Below, in pieces: positions 23,327 through 36,599 of a stretch of DNA of 64,000 nucleotides. Origin of the DNA: Membranipora membranacea (taxonomy: Eukaryota > Bryozoa > Gymnolaemata > Cheilostomatida > Membraniporidae); NCBI GenBank assembly GCA_914767715.1, contig OU612069.1:24301387-24365386 (forward strand), given 5' to 3'. The notes below the pieces were generated by a model that saw only the letters and a list, made by a program, of their open reading frames with translations, had not been told where the DNA came from and ran no database searches. The first letter of the stretch is position 1, and every line of letters begins with the position of its first letter. The translations under genes were made by a program, and so were the position numbers.

Positions 23327-26300
23327 TCAATTGATACGTAAAATATGTAGGTGTTGAGAAGTTGGCTTGGAGAAAGCAGACTGAATTCTGACAGAGTGTG
23401 CAGCAGAATAACATTCATAAGTATAAAGCAAGTCCAGGCTATCTGTGAAATTAACAGCTGGGCATCTCTGTACAAAACCATCCAAGATCACACTCACTTC
23501 TGGTTCTTCTATCAATCAGAAGTTTCAACACTGGTCAATTATGGAATAGTCAACGTTTGAAACTTTGTAACACCTTTCTTTTGAAAACATTTATACACCT
23601 TATCGCTCACTGGATACCAAGAGTTTTGCTCCATGGAAATGGGTATTCTACTTGCTGTGTCAGCGGTAAGCTTGAAAGAAAATCTCTGCTCATGGAAACA
23701 GCCTCAAATTTTGATTTATAAATTTTGTTGAGCTAGCTTACCTTGGCAAAGAATAAGTTATGCAGCAAATTACGATTTTTGCCTATAGTAAGTGTTAATT
23801 ACTTCACACACAACTGCAGAAGTATTGTTTCAATTATATGTTTCAGTCAAGGTGCAGCTTTGATAGTCAATGAAGCCATGTTAATTGCCTACACTGACCA
23901 ATTTAGTATAAATTATTGTTTATAGCAATAAAACCAAGAACAATTGCATAGTTGAACATTATATGCTCTCATTCTAGATTGACTGAATTCAAAAACTTTT
24001 GGTCACATGTATTTTTTGATGATTTGGTCTAAAATATCAATGATTTCTTGTACATTAACATGTCACACAAACTCACTAATTGAAATCTTCCACACTGAGT
24101 TAGCCAGACTTCCACCACACATCTCATTGTAGTTTCCGCCACATTTTCTATAACAGTCACTCTTGTCCCGTGGTCCAAAGCTACCATATTCCTCATCCCA
24201 GTAACATTCATGGCCATACTGCAGTCCAATGTAAGTCCAATGCAGTACTAATGGCTACTAAGCAGTTAAACATGATAAATTTATGTCAGATATAGATGGT
24301 AGATAAATTCAATGCTCTACTTGGCATGAATTATTTTGGATGGAAAGGGAAGCTAATGGTCATTCTCTGCATTATGACCATGTAAATTTGACATAGCTTT
24401 ACCATAAGTGACTGCCTGACTATAGGATGCGTTGATCTTACAGGTAGTATTCAATACTTGTATTATTACTCCTCAGTTTCTCCATGAGCAAGTCGTTTTC
24501 AATTGCAATAAATATATTACCAGTAGTCTCTGTATGTTTCAAGCTTCACAGTGAATTAAAACGCTATCATTGCCAATGGTTAACATATATTATTTTTTTC
24601 TTTCCAATATTTCCAGTCCTGCTTCAGCTAGGCACACCGACTTTTGACCGAATCTTTTCAGCTACTTACTCTTGAAGGTGACTTTTTTTAATTATGGACA
24701 AACTATGGAAACATCTCTTAAGACTAAATTTTGATTTTTCCTGATTTTAGGGCTGGGCCAATACCAAAATCTTCTTCTGCTCGTACCGTGCAAGTCACTC
24801 AAAATCCATTGAACAGCGCTTAAATAATTTTGGACGCTGAGTTCAATAACCACCAATTGGGAATAAGTCTCAATTCCATTTCGTTTCTAAATGTGATGCC
24901 AAAGGGAAAACCATCTATTGCAATGCTCAGCCCTAATCCAGGGGAATAATCGCATTTAATTCACTTAGTTCAATCTGCTCTAATATTTAACACACTTTTA
25001 TGAGTTATTTAATTTTTGAAAGTAATCATTTTCGTTTTTTTATGGACAAAAAATACCTGGACTTTTTCACTAACAGAGTAAATAAGTTATAAATACTATC
25101 TATAATATCACAAACCTTGATTTGTGCTGAGGTCAACACAGAACTCTTTAGTCATCTGATTATACAACATGTCACTACCGTTCAGGTCACGTATGGGAAG
25201 AGACTCTCTGTAGCAACCCATATAAACTGCTTGCAATTGAGCATCTGCCATAAGAGTAATACATAATTCTTTATAGCTGAAAAAACACTGTATAAAGAGG
25301 GCAGTTATACAATGATAGTAGTCACCATTATCTAAAGCGCTGTCCAAGACTTAAATCTTTGGGATCTCACAAACACATTAGGCACAAAAAGTTCTTTGGG
25401 AAACAATATTGCAACTGTCATCAAAGCTTTATCATTATTTGGAAAAATTACAACAGCAAGTTGGGCAAAAGCAATGAAATATTCCAACATCAAAAATCAG
25501 CTCGTCTCCAAGTTCCTAGATGGTTGTTTTTCCCATGAAATAAGGGGCAGCAATTGTCATTTCTATTACTTTCCTCCATATCGCAGAAAACTGAATTGAA
25601 TTGAATATCTCTTCAAAGAGCAAATCGAAATAAAAATACTGATTAAATTTTTCATCACTATGAAAATGTGATGAGATTTAAATTGGATGTGATGGCAATT
25701 TGAATATCGTTATTAAGTTCTGTCTTACATGGATTGCATTGGAAATAGTTGTCTTATCCTATGTCATCACTTTTCAATTTTGTAATCTAGCAGAAAAAGA
25801 TCCTATCCTAGACATTTTATGAATGAAATAAATTTTGTTCTTATTTTCAAGTTCCGCAAAAAAATAATAGGAATACAAAAATTTTGTTTCCATACACATA
25901 TTCTTATTTTGTCCTTTTATTTATCCGTGAAAATAAGGTTCATAATAAAACCCGAAAAAACAAACCTTCTTATATGGCTGATCATGCAAATCAATGGTTA
26001 TCAAATGTATAGTGGTTCTGCAACATCTGAATTCACATTGAAAACTTTCCTTAGATATCATATTTCTTCTTATTAAAAACAAATGCAAACAAATAATATA
26101 GAATAAATAATTCAAATGACCTACATTGTAAACTCTCCCTTATCACATTCTTTGTTTATCATCTGGCTCAATTTTGTTGAAAATTTGAACCTCCGGGACT
26201 CATTGCTCAATTCCCAGATTATCAGCAAAATCATCGTTTTATTTGCCATCATTGACTCAAGATAAGTGCATTCATATATGAATATCCCCGCCCAAGATTT

Positions 26301-27539
26301 TTCATGCCATGTTTTGCGGAAATGAATTGCAGCTATTTTTGCCAGCATGGCATTACCACTCTAATCTGACCCGAATCGATCATTCACCCAATTTTTAACC
26401 CATTTCCAAATACTTAATTAAGATCACCGATCACATTTTGGCTTATTGATTTGTGACTTTCCTCTCACATTTCTGTTCACTGACTACTGACAGCAAGATT
26501 GCATAACTCGGCAGCAATGATATCTCGTTATCTGAGTATTATAATTTTGTCATTGAAATGTCATTTATTTGAACTTACTTTGAGTCGAGTGGAGTTCAAG
26601 AACAACATTCCAAACAAAGTACAGAGAACTGAAGTGAAGTGAATTTCTGTCCATGGGTTCAACTTCTCCTCTGTAATTATCTCTGACACAGAAAAGCAAT
26701 CAGCTGAGCAAACATCATCTTGATGAAATGATGACAGCTTCCTAGTCAGTTCGCTTCCTAAGAAAAAGTTGAGAAAATCATGTCATATTGACATTTAGAC
26801 TGAGAAATCTTTCTATTCTGTACTCAACTTTCATATTGAAAGCTGACACTTTCTTCATTGTGTTTTTCGATAATAAAACAAAGCCTGCACATTTTACCTG
26901 TCAGACTGATCACTGCTTGAAGACCTCGTACCATAATGATCTCTCCCTCCTTAGCAGACGACAGATCTGGCTGATGTAAACTGCAATATCCATCTTCATA
27001 CTTATAACCAGGACAGATGGTAGACTGCTGACACAGAAGAGCACATCTTAGTTTGGATTTGTCTGTCTAATTACTGTAAACATTGTTCTCTCCTCCATAT
27101 TGTCGAGTGAAGCCTTCCTGCTCAGTTATGTGGGCAGCTGAGAAAGAAACTTTTGGTTTGGAATTTCTTATGATCATCAGCTCAACCCCACCCAAAAATA
27201 CTGTTGCCCGATAGTGCTGATCAATAGCCTACTTGGTCATACATTGACAGAATTCAAAAATCAAAGCCTTCACCTAATGGTATTTTCTTTTTTGAAGCCT
27301 TGATGCATTGAAAAAAAATTTATAATAATACCTTTATTATATAATAGATCAATTTATTACAGTGTACCGTCACCGAAATATGCATAAATGTATGCAAAAT
27401 GTCAACAAGTTTGATTTTTCTTTGTATTCAAGAACAAGTTGTATTCTCGTTAAGATGAAATTGTAAAATAAAACTTATCAATAACATGAAAAGTCAAGTA
27501 AAAACACGGAAAAGTTACCCATTCATTGAGCAATATCAT
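23327..27539 (-). pseudogene. Decayed duplicate of the PAN + WSC gene
   Basis: The six exons of the intact gene are recognisable at 27539-27479, 27137-26898, 26757-26579, 25244-25116, about 24247-24077 and 23508-23327. Lesions: exon 1 donor GT has become AT at 27478-27477; an in-frame TAG (27069-27067) stands in the PAN exon where the intact copy has CAG; a 5-base duplication (GAAGT, 26631-26640) shifts frame in exon 3; two WSC cysteines are lost (Cys to Ser at 25128-25126, Cys to Trp at 24200-24198); the exon 5 acceptor has no good match to the intact GCAG. The last exon is clean and ends at the same TGA. The single stop could be polymorphic, but the set of changes makes loss of function clear. 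Confidence 0.88.
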
Positions 27540-28180
27540 CTTCTCTCACAGTTAGTACACCCTGTGCTGGAAAGTATCTACTTCCATTTATGATATAGAT
27601 TATTTGTAATAGATAAATGTAGGATTTATTTTTACAATGTGCGCATGTGACTGTCACATGGTACAAGCAATACAAAACAATTGAAAATATTCGGGATCAT
27701 CTGATTGGACAATCAGGCAAAGACCAGCACGGCAAATCATATATGGGATACCCAATGCAAATTCGCATTATGTCGATGGTGAAAAATGTCTGAAGACGAC
27801 AATCATCGAAGTAAACAAAAGAAGGATGACAAGAAGCCCTAATTACTTTTGACAGATTTTTCAACCAGTTCTTCCGGGAGTGCTTTTTTCCTGTCTTGCA
27901 CTTTCTTGAGACTTCTTTTATTGGAGGCACTTTTTTTACCATCAAATAACTACCTGACTATAACATGCTTTGGTCTTTGGGTAGTCTTTAAATGTTTGTA
28001 TTACATTCAACAATGAATTGGGAAAGTGGTTAGAATAGTGATTGCCAAGGCTCTTTGATTTTTGGCAGCCAGGTTAGCGCTTTTGAACAAACAATTGTTT
28101 TTTTGAGAGCAGAGGTATCTGCGACTCTCTCTTACTACTGCTGTACACATCCACTAACAAAATTTGTCACATCAAGTTGT

Positions 28181-31100
28181 CTAATGACAAAGTAATGTGG
28201 AGTAATGCATGACGTCATTGCCAGCTGTGAGGTTAGTGTACAAAGCATCCTCTGCCGTACCAAGCTCACAAAAATAGTCACTAACATAGTAGTTCACTGC
28301 CTCACATGAGCTAGTAGTCATACATGACACCACACAATCATATTCTGAACTGAAAGACTTTGCACTCAGTGACATTGAAGGGCTAATCATGTCTTGCCAA
28401 AAGCAAAATGTTTCTGAATGTTGACTCACTTCATCATCTACAAGAGATCGAATGAAAGATTTAAGAAATTAATTGGGCTAAAAGTTGATTGGCTCAAGAA
28501 TAAAAAAAGTACTGTAAAACTATGGTAGCTATTTGCAGTGTAGACGTTTTGCTAGGTTTGTCTGAAAATGTTACCATTGCCATCTAAATCACAATATATT
28601 ACTTCCTTCAGTGCAATAATCTTGAACTTTAATCCTGCAAATGCATATACAACATTCGTTTGGAAAGATGCTATTCGATGGACTATGTTGATATTTTCTG
28701 TTTTCATGGGCCCACTTTAGTTCTAATAATGTAGGTCACTTGTCAAAATACACACCTTTTGTCCATATGGAATTTCTATTGCCTCCACCACATATTTGTG
28801 ATCGATTACCATGACAAGGTGTATTACAGTCATCCTCACTTGATTCTCCATACATTCCGTAACTATCTCCACAAAAACATTGACTATAAAATTGTGCTCC
28901 AGAAAAGTGTACCCTATCAGTCAAGAATAATAGGAAAGTATAATTCAGCTACTGATATCTGTATTATGAAATCATAATGCAATTCTCAAACAAACTGAAC
29001 ATTTAGTGGCATAGGTATATCTTCAATGGTATCCTTGGCTGGCTAATGAAAGTGAAATCTCCTGAAAAACACATAAAAGTGAAAATAATCAACAATTTGC
29101 ACGACTTGACCCTTCAAACTAAATGCCTGACTAAACCAAACCTTGAGTCCAACACCATTCAAGGCAAAAGTCAACTGTCATGAGGTGATCGTGTGTCTGC
29201 GTCTCAGATAGATCATGATCTGAGTCATCTATATAACATCCTAAGTACACCGGCACCAAAACTAAAGTACAGAAGGGAGGTTGCGATAATACCGCAATAT
29301 ATTTAGAGTATCACTTAGCATGTTTTCAATATCAAAGTAGACAACAAAGACCCATCACCAGCATTAATTTTTTGGCATTTTTATATTGAAAAGCTTATCA
29401 AATTGAAAATCGATGGAGTTTTTTAACAAAGGTTGGAATAGGTAGGTTAAAACAAGCAAGTATTATATGCAGAGCAGCACAATAATTTGGTTAGTCACCT
29501 GAGTTGGAGGAAAGATCTGCAACAACATCTCCATATAATGTACCAGCTGATTGATCTAGGTGAAACAAATCTCCCTGAATCTTACACTGTGAGAGGGCCA
29601 GAAGGATTCCTTGTGAGAATATTTGACTCCAAACGTTCAAACATGCCACAGACCCTGCGGAGGCTTGTGAATCATCAAAACCTCCTGTAAGAAAACACAG
29701 TTTGCGCATTGCATCCAACAAACAATGGTGATCTGATCTTGATGTTAGTTTTGTTCCATCTCTTTAAATTCTCTTCAATTTAAATGTAGATATAATCCAC
29801 ACAATAATAAGGTAATTGATTAATAGATCAGCTGACCCACCATATTTTACAAATAAACAACTGATCATCCCAAGTGATAACATCAGTTTTTTACACCCAG
29901 CAAAAGAGCAGTGCCTCTCAAAATAACCAAATCTTGCCAACTCAATTACCTCGTGGTCAATCAAGACAGTTGCAGGCCATCGACAGTTAAGGTCTCACCT
30001 ACCTAAGTAAACAGAGATATGTCAATAAACCCTCAGCTCCTAGTTGCAAGCCGGGATAACCAATATGGGAAGTTTCTTTCACAAAACAATTAACCATAAA
30101 CACATAATTCAACTGTCCTCCAGAAAACCAAAATATCATTGAGCTTCTGGTTCTTGTTGACTACACACACTGAAGATAAGATAATAGGACCTAATTTTGT
30201 TCCTAAGCAACTGATATTGCAAATATGAGAAAGAACATCCTGTTTGCTGCTCTTAATATCGGTATCGCATCATGTGTCACATACATCAATAAAAAAATTA
30301 ACAGGTAGTAACCTTTTAATGTGAGCTTGTCAGTTGTGTACGGTTTGCGCTATAGAAAATAACCGAGATTCAACTGTCAAATGTGGGGGTATTATACATT
30401 TTCCATTACATAAACGCTAGTTCAAACCCTTGGATCACAATTTTAGCAGTGGAATCACTGTCAGACAACACAAGTCATACCATTTCATTGAGCTTTAAAT
30501 CTTAATTATATAGCTGTTTAAGAACAATCAGTTTGTTATCCAGCTCCATTTGAAACATGATTGAATTGCAACAGATGACTAGTCATCCTGAAGAACTGTC
30601 AACCTCAGATAGAAGTCGATGGAGCAATGTATGATCTAACACCTTAGAAACCCCAGATTTATATTATCACACTGCTGCCACTATGTGTCTCTGCAATTAG
30701 TAAGAATGATCAGTGATTTTCCGGTTTAGCCTGACTCATGGTCATAGCCTGGGATGTGTTAAGACCCAGTCCAGTCATTTCAATCTTGCTCCCAAATAAA
30801 ATATCAATATCAACGAGAGGAGATATTTTCAAGGTCTACACTGGCATAACTAAAGACATTACGGTAAATTCAGATGAAGCCTCACAATTGATTATAGTGA
30901 TAAACAAACCTCCGACGCCGTCTTGTTCATTGAAGAGAATAAGAGTCACAGTTTGGGAAGTTAAGTCGGCTCCATCATATGTAGATCTCTCTTCTGACCT
31001 GGTTCTCCATGTTGTGTCCCCATCAACAAGCACGCCCATCTATAGAAGACAAATTTGTTAAGCAACACCTACTTGATGATACTGCTGACAAACTGTCTAA

Positions 31101-34100
31101 CTATGTGTACTTTCATATTTTACATAGATAATGGAGAGAGTATCTGAGAGAATATGTAGCAAATTATTTTTTACCATCATAGATTCTTGCAATTTAAATA
31201 CTTCCTTTGGGGCTGCTGTTTTGTATCACATCTTATTCTCCATATTTAACACTAGCATGTGAGCGATTTGAAGCTGTAGAATTCAAATATTGAGGAAGTT
31301 ATGGGCCCTCAAACTTTCAAGGTGACAGCAGTCAATCGGCATTTAGGATCAGCAGGCAATCCTTGTGGGATGTTGCAACGCGTCATACTTACTAGAGTAT
31401 ATTATGCTAATAATTCCACAGATATGATGATAATCAAAATTCAAACCTACATGGCACTCAAACCCAGGATATTTATGTCAGCAGGCAATGCCGCTAACAT
31501 CGCACCACAAGGTCCAGCTCTTTGAGACCGTAGACAATATAGATCAGTGGTAGCGGCGTTGCCTGCGGGGCCATATGGACCTGGGTTTCATACCCACTAC
31601 ATCCCAGAACATTTTGATCATCAGCTCATTTATTAGTATATCATAATGAGTATGACGCATTGTGACATCCCACAAGGATTGCCCGCTGATTCCCAATGCC
31701 ATTTGAAGGTGATAACCTTGAAAGTTTGAGCGATCATTACTTCCTCAACATTTGGATTCTAAAGCTGGAAATAGCTCATATGATATGACGTCTTTAGAGC
31801 AAGATGACGTTACTGATAAATTAAAAATCATTATAAGTGAACAGAAGTAAATACATTGAATTGAAAACGCATACCCTCAAAGTCCTGAGCTCCAAACCAT
31901 CATCTTGTGTGACATGTTCAATTTCTGCGCAGAAAAACGCCCATTCATTTTCCTGAAGGGCTATAGACTGTGCAAGTTCTTGAAAATTCCAATCAATTAT
32001 ATTTCTCCATGATTTCAGGTATGACTCATTTGGATAATACCCCATGCTGAAATAGTCTATTGCTAAAATATAAACACAAGGGCAGTTGAAGAAAATTACT
32101 AGATTTCATTTTGTTGCCTCACTCATCAATGCTGAAGATAGTATGATTATAGAATTAACTTTTCCAACAAGTCCATTGTCTTGAAAATCATAATAATCGT
32201 AATTATCTTGAACACTGATAGAACAGAATATGGTTTTAGATATCAACAGAAGATGTTTTATATGTCAGGATCTTGCCCATGACCAATTCATAGTGGCTGT
32301 ACATTACATAATGGCATGATTCGAATGAAGCTGCTCACAAAATACGTTGAGAATAGATAGTGTTGGAAATTATTTCTGTGCCATATACTATCAATGGGAA
32401 GTATCCAAATAATGTGCGGTGCAAATTGATCTAGGCCAAAAGAAGGTCAAAAGATCAAATCATGCGCTATGAAATAGTTAAAATTCTGCTTTCCAAGTTG
32501 ATACAAAATACGGTTTCTACTAGTATATCTACTAGTATCTCAGTACCCGAATTTGTGATACTCATCAAGGTCACTTCAGCTTGAATATCTGTAAATTTTG
32601 CCCAGAAGCAAAGTGTCCAATCCAAAGCTGGCATATTAAATGTTGTAGAGTAGTAGTTGTCTACAGATGACTGAGGGTTTGTGAGGGTCAGGCCCCGCTG
32701 TTCTGGAATTTCATAATTCAACTTGACAAGTGTATCTGAAAAATATGAAACTCAATTTCTTAGCAGGATCAAATCTAAATCAAAAGTACTTGATCTCTCC
32801 AGTACTGTGTTAGACACACAATCAACTCTTTGAACATTTGTTAAATGATGAAGGTCGTAGGTTGCATAACTTCAAGTTTGGTTAAGTTTTAGGTTGAGTT
32901 ATATGGTTAAAATTGGTTCTCTTTTGTTTAAATGTTGGTTTACCAGTGAAGTCATTTAGATCAATAGTATTAAGGCTTTATCAGGTGTTATTTATTTTAA
33001 AAATAAATTAATCTTTATTGGTTGGTATACATTACATTGACTTGTCGCCTCTTCAGATGATAACTCTGAATAGACATCACCATACAAAGTACCAGTAGTG
33101 TTGCTGAGGTGAAATATGTTCCCATGATTCTCACACTGAGAGAAATTAAGCAATGATTCTGAATTGAAGACTTCATCCCAAATATTCAGACAAGCCACTG
33201 ATCCTTCACTTGCCTCATATTCTTCAAACCCTCCTGGAAACAAAGATTCATATGCATATGTCTTGATAGGATATGGATTTCCTTGAATTGAGTTAATTTG
33301 TTTAATTTGAAAAATGTTTCACTGCTGAGCATTAAGATTTGATTAATTGTTGATATGAAAATAACAAAATCATTGCTCCAGATCAGATGATCATTATTCC
33401 CAAAGAAATTGACTTACCTCGTTGAAAGTCTTGTTCATTGAAGAGAACTAGGATGGCATTTTGAGGTGATGGCTCTGTTGTATCACCTTCTACTAACTCA
33501 GTCACACTAGATTTCCATGTGTCACTTCCATCAACCATAAGGCTCAACTACAAGAAAATAGGATTGATTATCAGGATCAAGAGATTGCTGTGTTTCAGAG
33601 TAATTTTGTCATTGACATTGCTCAACAAGCAAAATCTGAAGCAATTGAAGGTACCCTATCAGTTTGTTTCTACTAGCTTATCCATTTATATTCAAGCTTC
33701 ATACTGTCAATTAATTTACCATCAAACTAGGATTACAAAATCTGCTAGAAATTTGCTGTTTTGGTGATTCATATCAATGTGGTATTCACACTTCAATTCA
33801 CACTTCACTACAATTTGTTAGGATTTTAAATAATGACTTATTGCACATAAATAATTTAGAAATAGGTTCATCAATTCATTGATTTCATCAATAAAAAGCT
33901 AATTCGTAGAAACTTGCGACATTCGGAACCTCCTATGAGTACTTGAAGAGGTCAACTTGTTATGATTTGTTGTGATCGAGTCGCAATTGTGATAACAAAG
34001 TCATGATTGTGTCTCCCGACTCATGGCCACGATGTTTTGTAGAAGGTTGAATGATTATATCAATAACTGAAGCATAAGGCAGCTCCTTAGCATTATGATG

Positions 34101-36585
34101 CAGAAGAAGACTGCACTGCGGTGAGAGCCAAAGAGAAAGGTATTCTGTCTCATTATCTCATGAAATGCAGAATTTCCATAGCCTGGACTACACTAGCCTG
34201 ATTATAAAGCTTGAAATGCAAGATCCTAGTCAATCATAATTGGAACCATAAAACTGAAAGCAAAGTCGAATATTTTTGATGCCATTCCACAGCAAAACTA
34301 TTTGGCTTTACAACCTAGTCTGGATATTGATTTAACAGTTGCAAATAGACACTATTATATGTATAATCAGGCTTAACTCTAGCTATGCTAAACATGAATC
34401 TTTTGAATTTAATCCATGCAGGATTGCATTATTCGATGTCCGACTGGCTCAACAAGCATTCGATATATTAAGAGCGATCAAAATGTGTTAAGCCATGCAG
34501 TAGAGTTTTAAAAAACATACGGTTAATCGCATCATAAGATCAGATGTTGACAGGCTTTCTATGCAGTAATAACTCCAGCTATCTGTCTCAATTTGCACAG
34601 GAAATGTAATATCTGATCTTTGGTCGATTGCAGGTATCTTAATGTAGACTGTTGAATGATCTGGTCTATATTGTGCTAAGATAAAGTTGTCTCTCCCTGG
34701 AAACATATGTCATTCTCTTAGAATTCTCTTAGAGTGTAAGTAGCTTGCACTGTGTTGTACTATGCAGAAATTGTATAATGAATAAAATCAAATCTGATCT
34801 TCTGGAAAACAATGATAAGTTTTGTTGCATGCTCAATAGATTACCGCTGGAAGGGTGGAAATTCTACACTAATGCTAATATTATATCTAAATAATATCAC
34901 ACAAAAAATAGATTTACTTGTAAATTTGGTTGAGAATAGAGTTGCTATATCATATACTACAGACAAATCCATTCTAGCATACTACCACACTAGGCATACT
35001 AACATTTTCACCCAAATTGTGTATTAGGGAACAATTTTTCATTCTATCCATTGTTTTCACACCAATAGCTCTGAGTTTGTCAACTATGAAAATCTTGCAT
35101 AGCTACAGCAGTACAGCTGCATGAGCATAAAGCTTCCTTCGCTGTGTAGGCTTCGATATTAGATTCAATTAGGAAGTTAGATTAAAGTGAAAATTGAAAA
35201 ACACTTATCAGCAGGGTTTCACTTGGGACAACTTCAAAATCATTTCTTGAACAGAGACAGCAAGTTGGGTCAAAACAAGCACAGTTAAAGAAATACAAAC
35301 TAACTTACTCTCTGTAGCTATGCTGATGATAGTTGTATGAGCAGTAACTGAGAACTTTGCCCAAAAGCAGATCGTCCAGTCTTTAACTGGTATTGACAGG
35401 GGGCCGGTCATGTAATAGTTTGAGATGGATGCTTGCGGATTAGTAACAGTCATTCCCCTGCTCTCTGGGATGTTATACAGCACATCAACTTCGCCAACTT
35501 CAGTGATAATAAAAACATATTGACTAAAAAAAGATTTGCTTACCAGTAACCATGAGCTTGATAATCATATGAAACTTGGACAAGACAATACTCAACATAA
35601 AAAATTCTCTGTTTTTTATTAACAGGACCTCCTCATAACACACAGACATAGCAGCTCATACCAGGTGCTACTACAGCAGTTATATTGTAGAAGATCGCGT
35701 CATCCATGGCTGATTTCTTCACAAACACGGATCTATCTGAATTGGAAGTGGCTAGATTGGCGACCACGACTGAAGGAGTTCCTATGCCTCCATAGCATCC
35801 TGACCCAATTATCTTGTATGATGTACATTCTTGCTGGGAACTACACACATCTCTACAGTTTCCATTAATTGGTGTCCCAGAATATCCATGGCCTAGCAGG
35901 TCGGCATAACCTGTGCAGGCAAATGGTTGCCTGGTGTCTTCTGTCAGAATAAATGTTGTTACACTGTGAGATTGAAGAGATAAATGACCTTTATATGAAC
36001 AGAGTGATGGGTACAAACAATGTTTGATATACAGACTACTTGGTAAATAGGGCATGCATTATGATAACTCACTGAGAATCATAAACTACAAATAACGAGA
36101 AATCTATTTTCTCTATTATACTGCTTGTACATCATTGGGGAAAATAACTTGATGATTATTTACCTTTGACATGAAATAGCTCAATGCTAGAATCTCGCTG
36201 AATCTGCATCTTCTGAGGAAATTCCGATGACAGAATACAGGAGCCATTACCAGATTGATATGAGAGTGACAGGCAGCAGCTATACTCCGCACAAAGGAAT
36301 GCACATGATAACAATGAAGCCGTGAAAAAGATCGCATCATTTGAAGATAGATGATATTCAGCATCTAGAGGTACAAGCTGATGGTGGTAGTTTGGTGTAT
36401 GTAAAGCACTAGCCACCGCAGCACCCAGGACCTGAAAGTATAACAACCATTTGAGGAACATGATCTATAGCCAACTATATTTTACATTCTGTACAGACTT
36501 GAACTATTGATGACACAATAAATATTTGTAGTATAATATTTCTTACCAATGCCACAGATAAATAGGAATTTTCGGAGATATTCAT
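28181..36585 (-). CDS. Large secreted PAN / pentraxin-LamG-like x2 / WSC / PAN protein
   Basis: Fourteen exons: 36585-36547, 36431-36164, 35940-35662, 35497-35309, 34696-34521, 33547-33418, 33233-33042 (or 33036), 32735-32547, 32062-31875, 31039-30910, 29684-29499, 29261-29142, 28913-28756, 28437-28181; about 833 residues. Residues 1-22 are a signal peptide (MNISENSYLSVALVLGAAVA). To about 102 is PAN-like (CAFLCAEYSCCLSLSYQSG); 103-195 a Cys-rich region (CRDVCSSQQECTSYK). Residues 196-424 and 425-655 are two pentraxin/LamG-like modules, each four exons, with cores DWTICFWAKF / DWTLCFWAKF and GSVACLNIWDEVF / GSVACLNVWSQIF. Residues 656-748 are WSC (VYLGCYIDD; CFCGDSYGMYG; ICGGGNRNSIW) and 749-833 PAN-like. 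Phases agree everywhere except entering exon 13, which is one base short. The architecture suggests an extracellular binding protein; the ligand is unknown. No membrane anchor is seen. Confidence 0.82.
31262..31795. mobile_element. Inverted pair of tRNA-like SINE copies in an intron
   Basis: About 135-150 bases at each end are inverted copies of each other (left arm 31265-31400, right arm about 31640-31790, sharing AATCCTTGTGGGATGT and AACTTTCAAGGT in opposite orientation). Towards the centre both arms carry a tRNA-like block: on the plus strand an A-box-like TAGATCAGTGG (31540-31550) and a decayed B box (GGGTTTCATACC); on the minus strand the same block at about 31500-31440. It lies in the intron between exons 9 and 10 of the pentraxin/WSC gene. 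Confidence 0.6.
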
Positions 36586-36599
36586 GAGAGCAATTGAGA

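Noticed and set aside
28756-28913. Alternative open reading of this exon that keeps phase with exon 12 without an extra base
   Set aside because: It is open by chance but gives no WSC cysteines, whereas the one-base-shifted frame gives a clear WSC half-domain.
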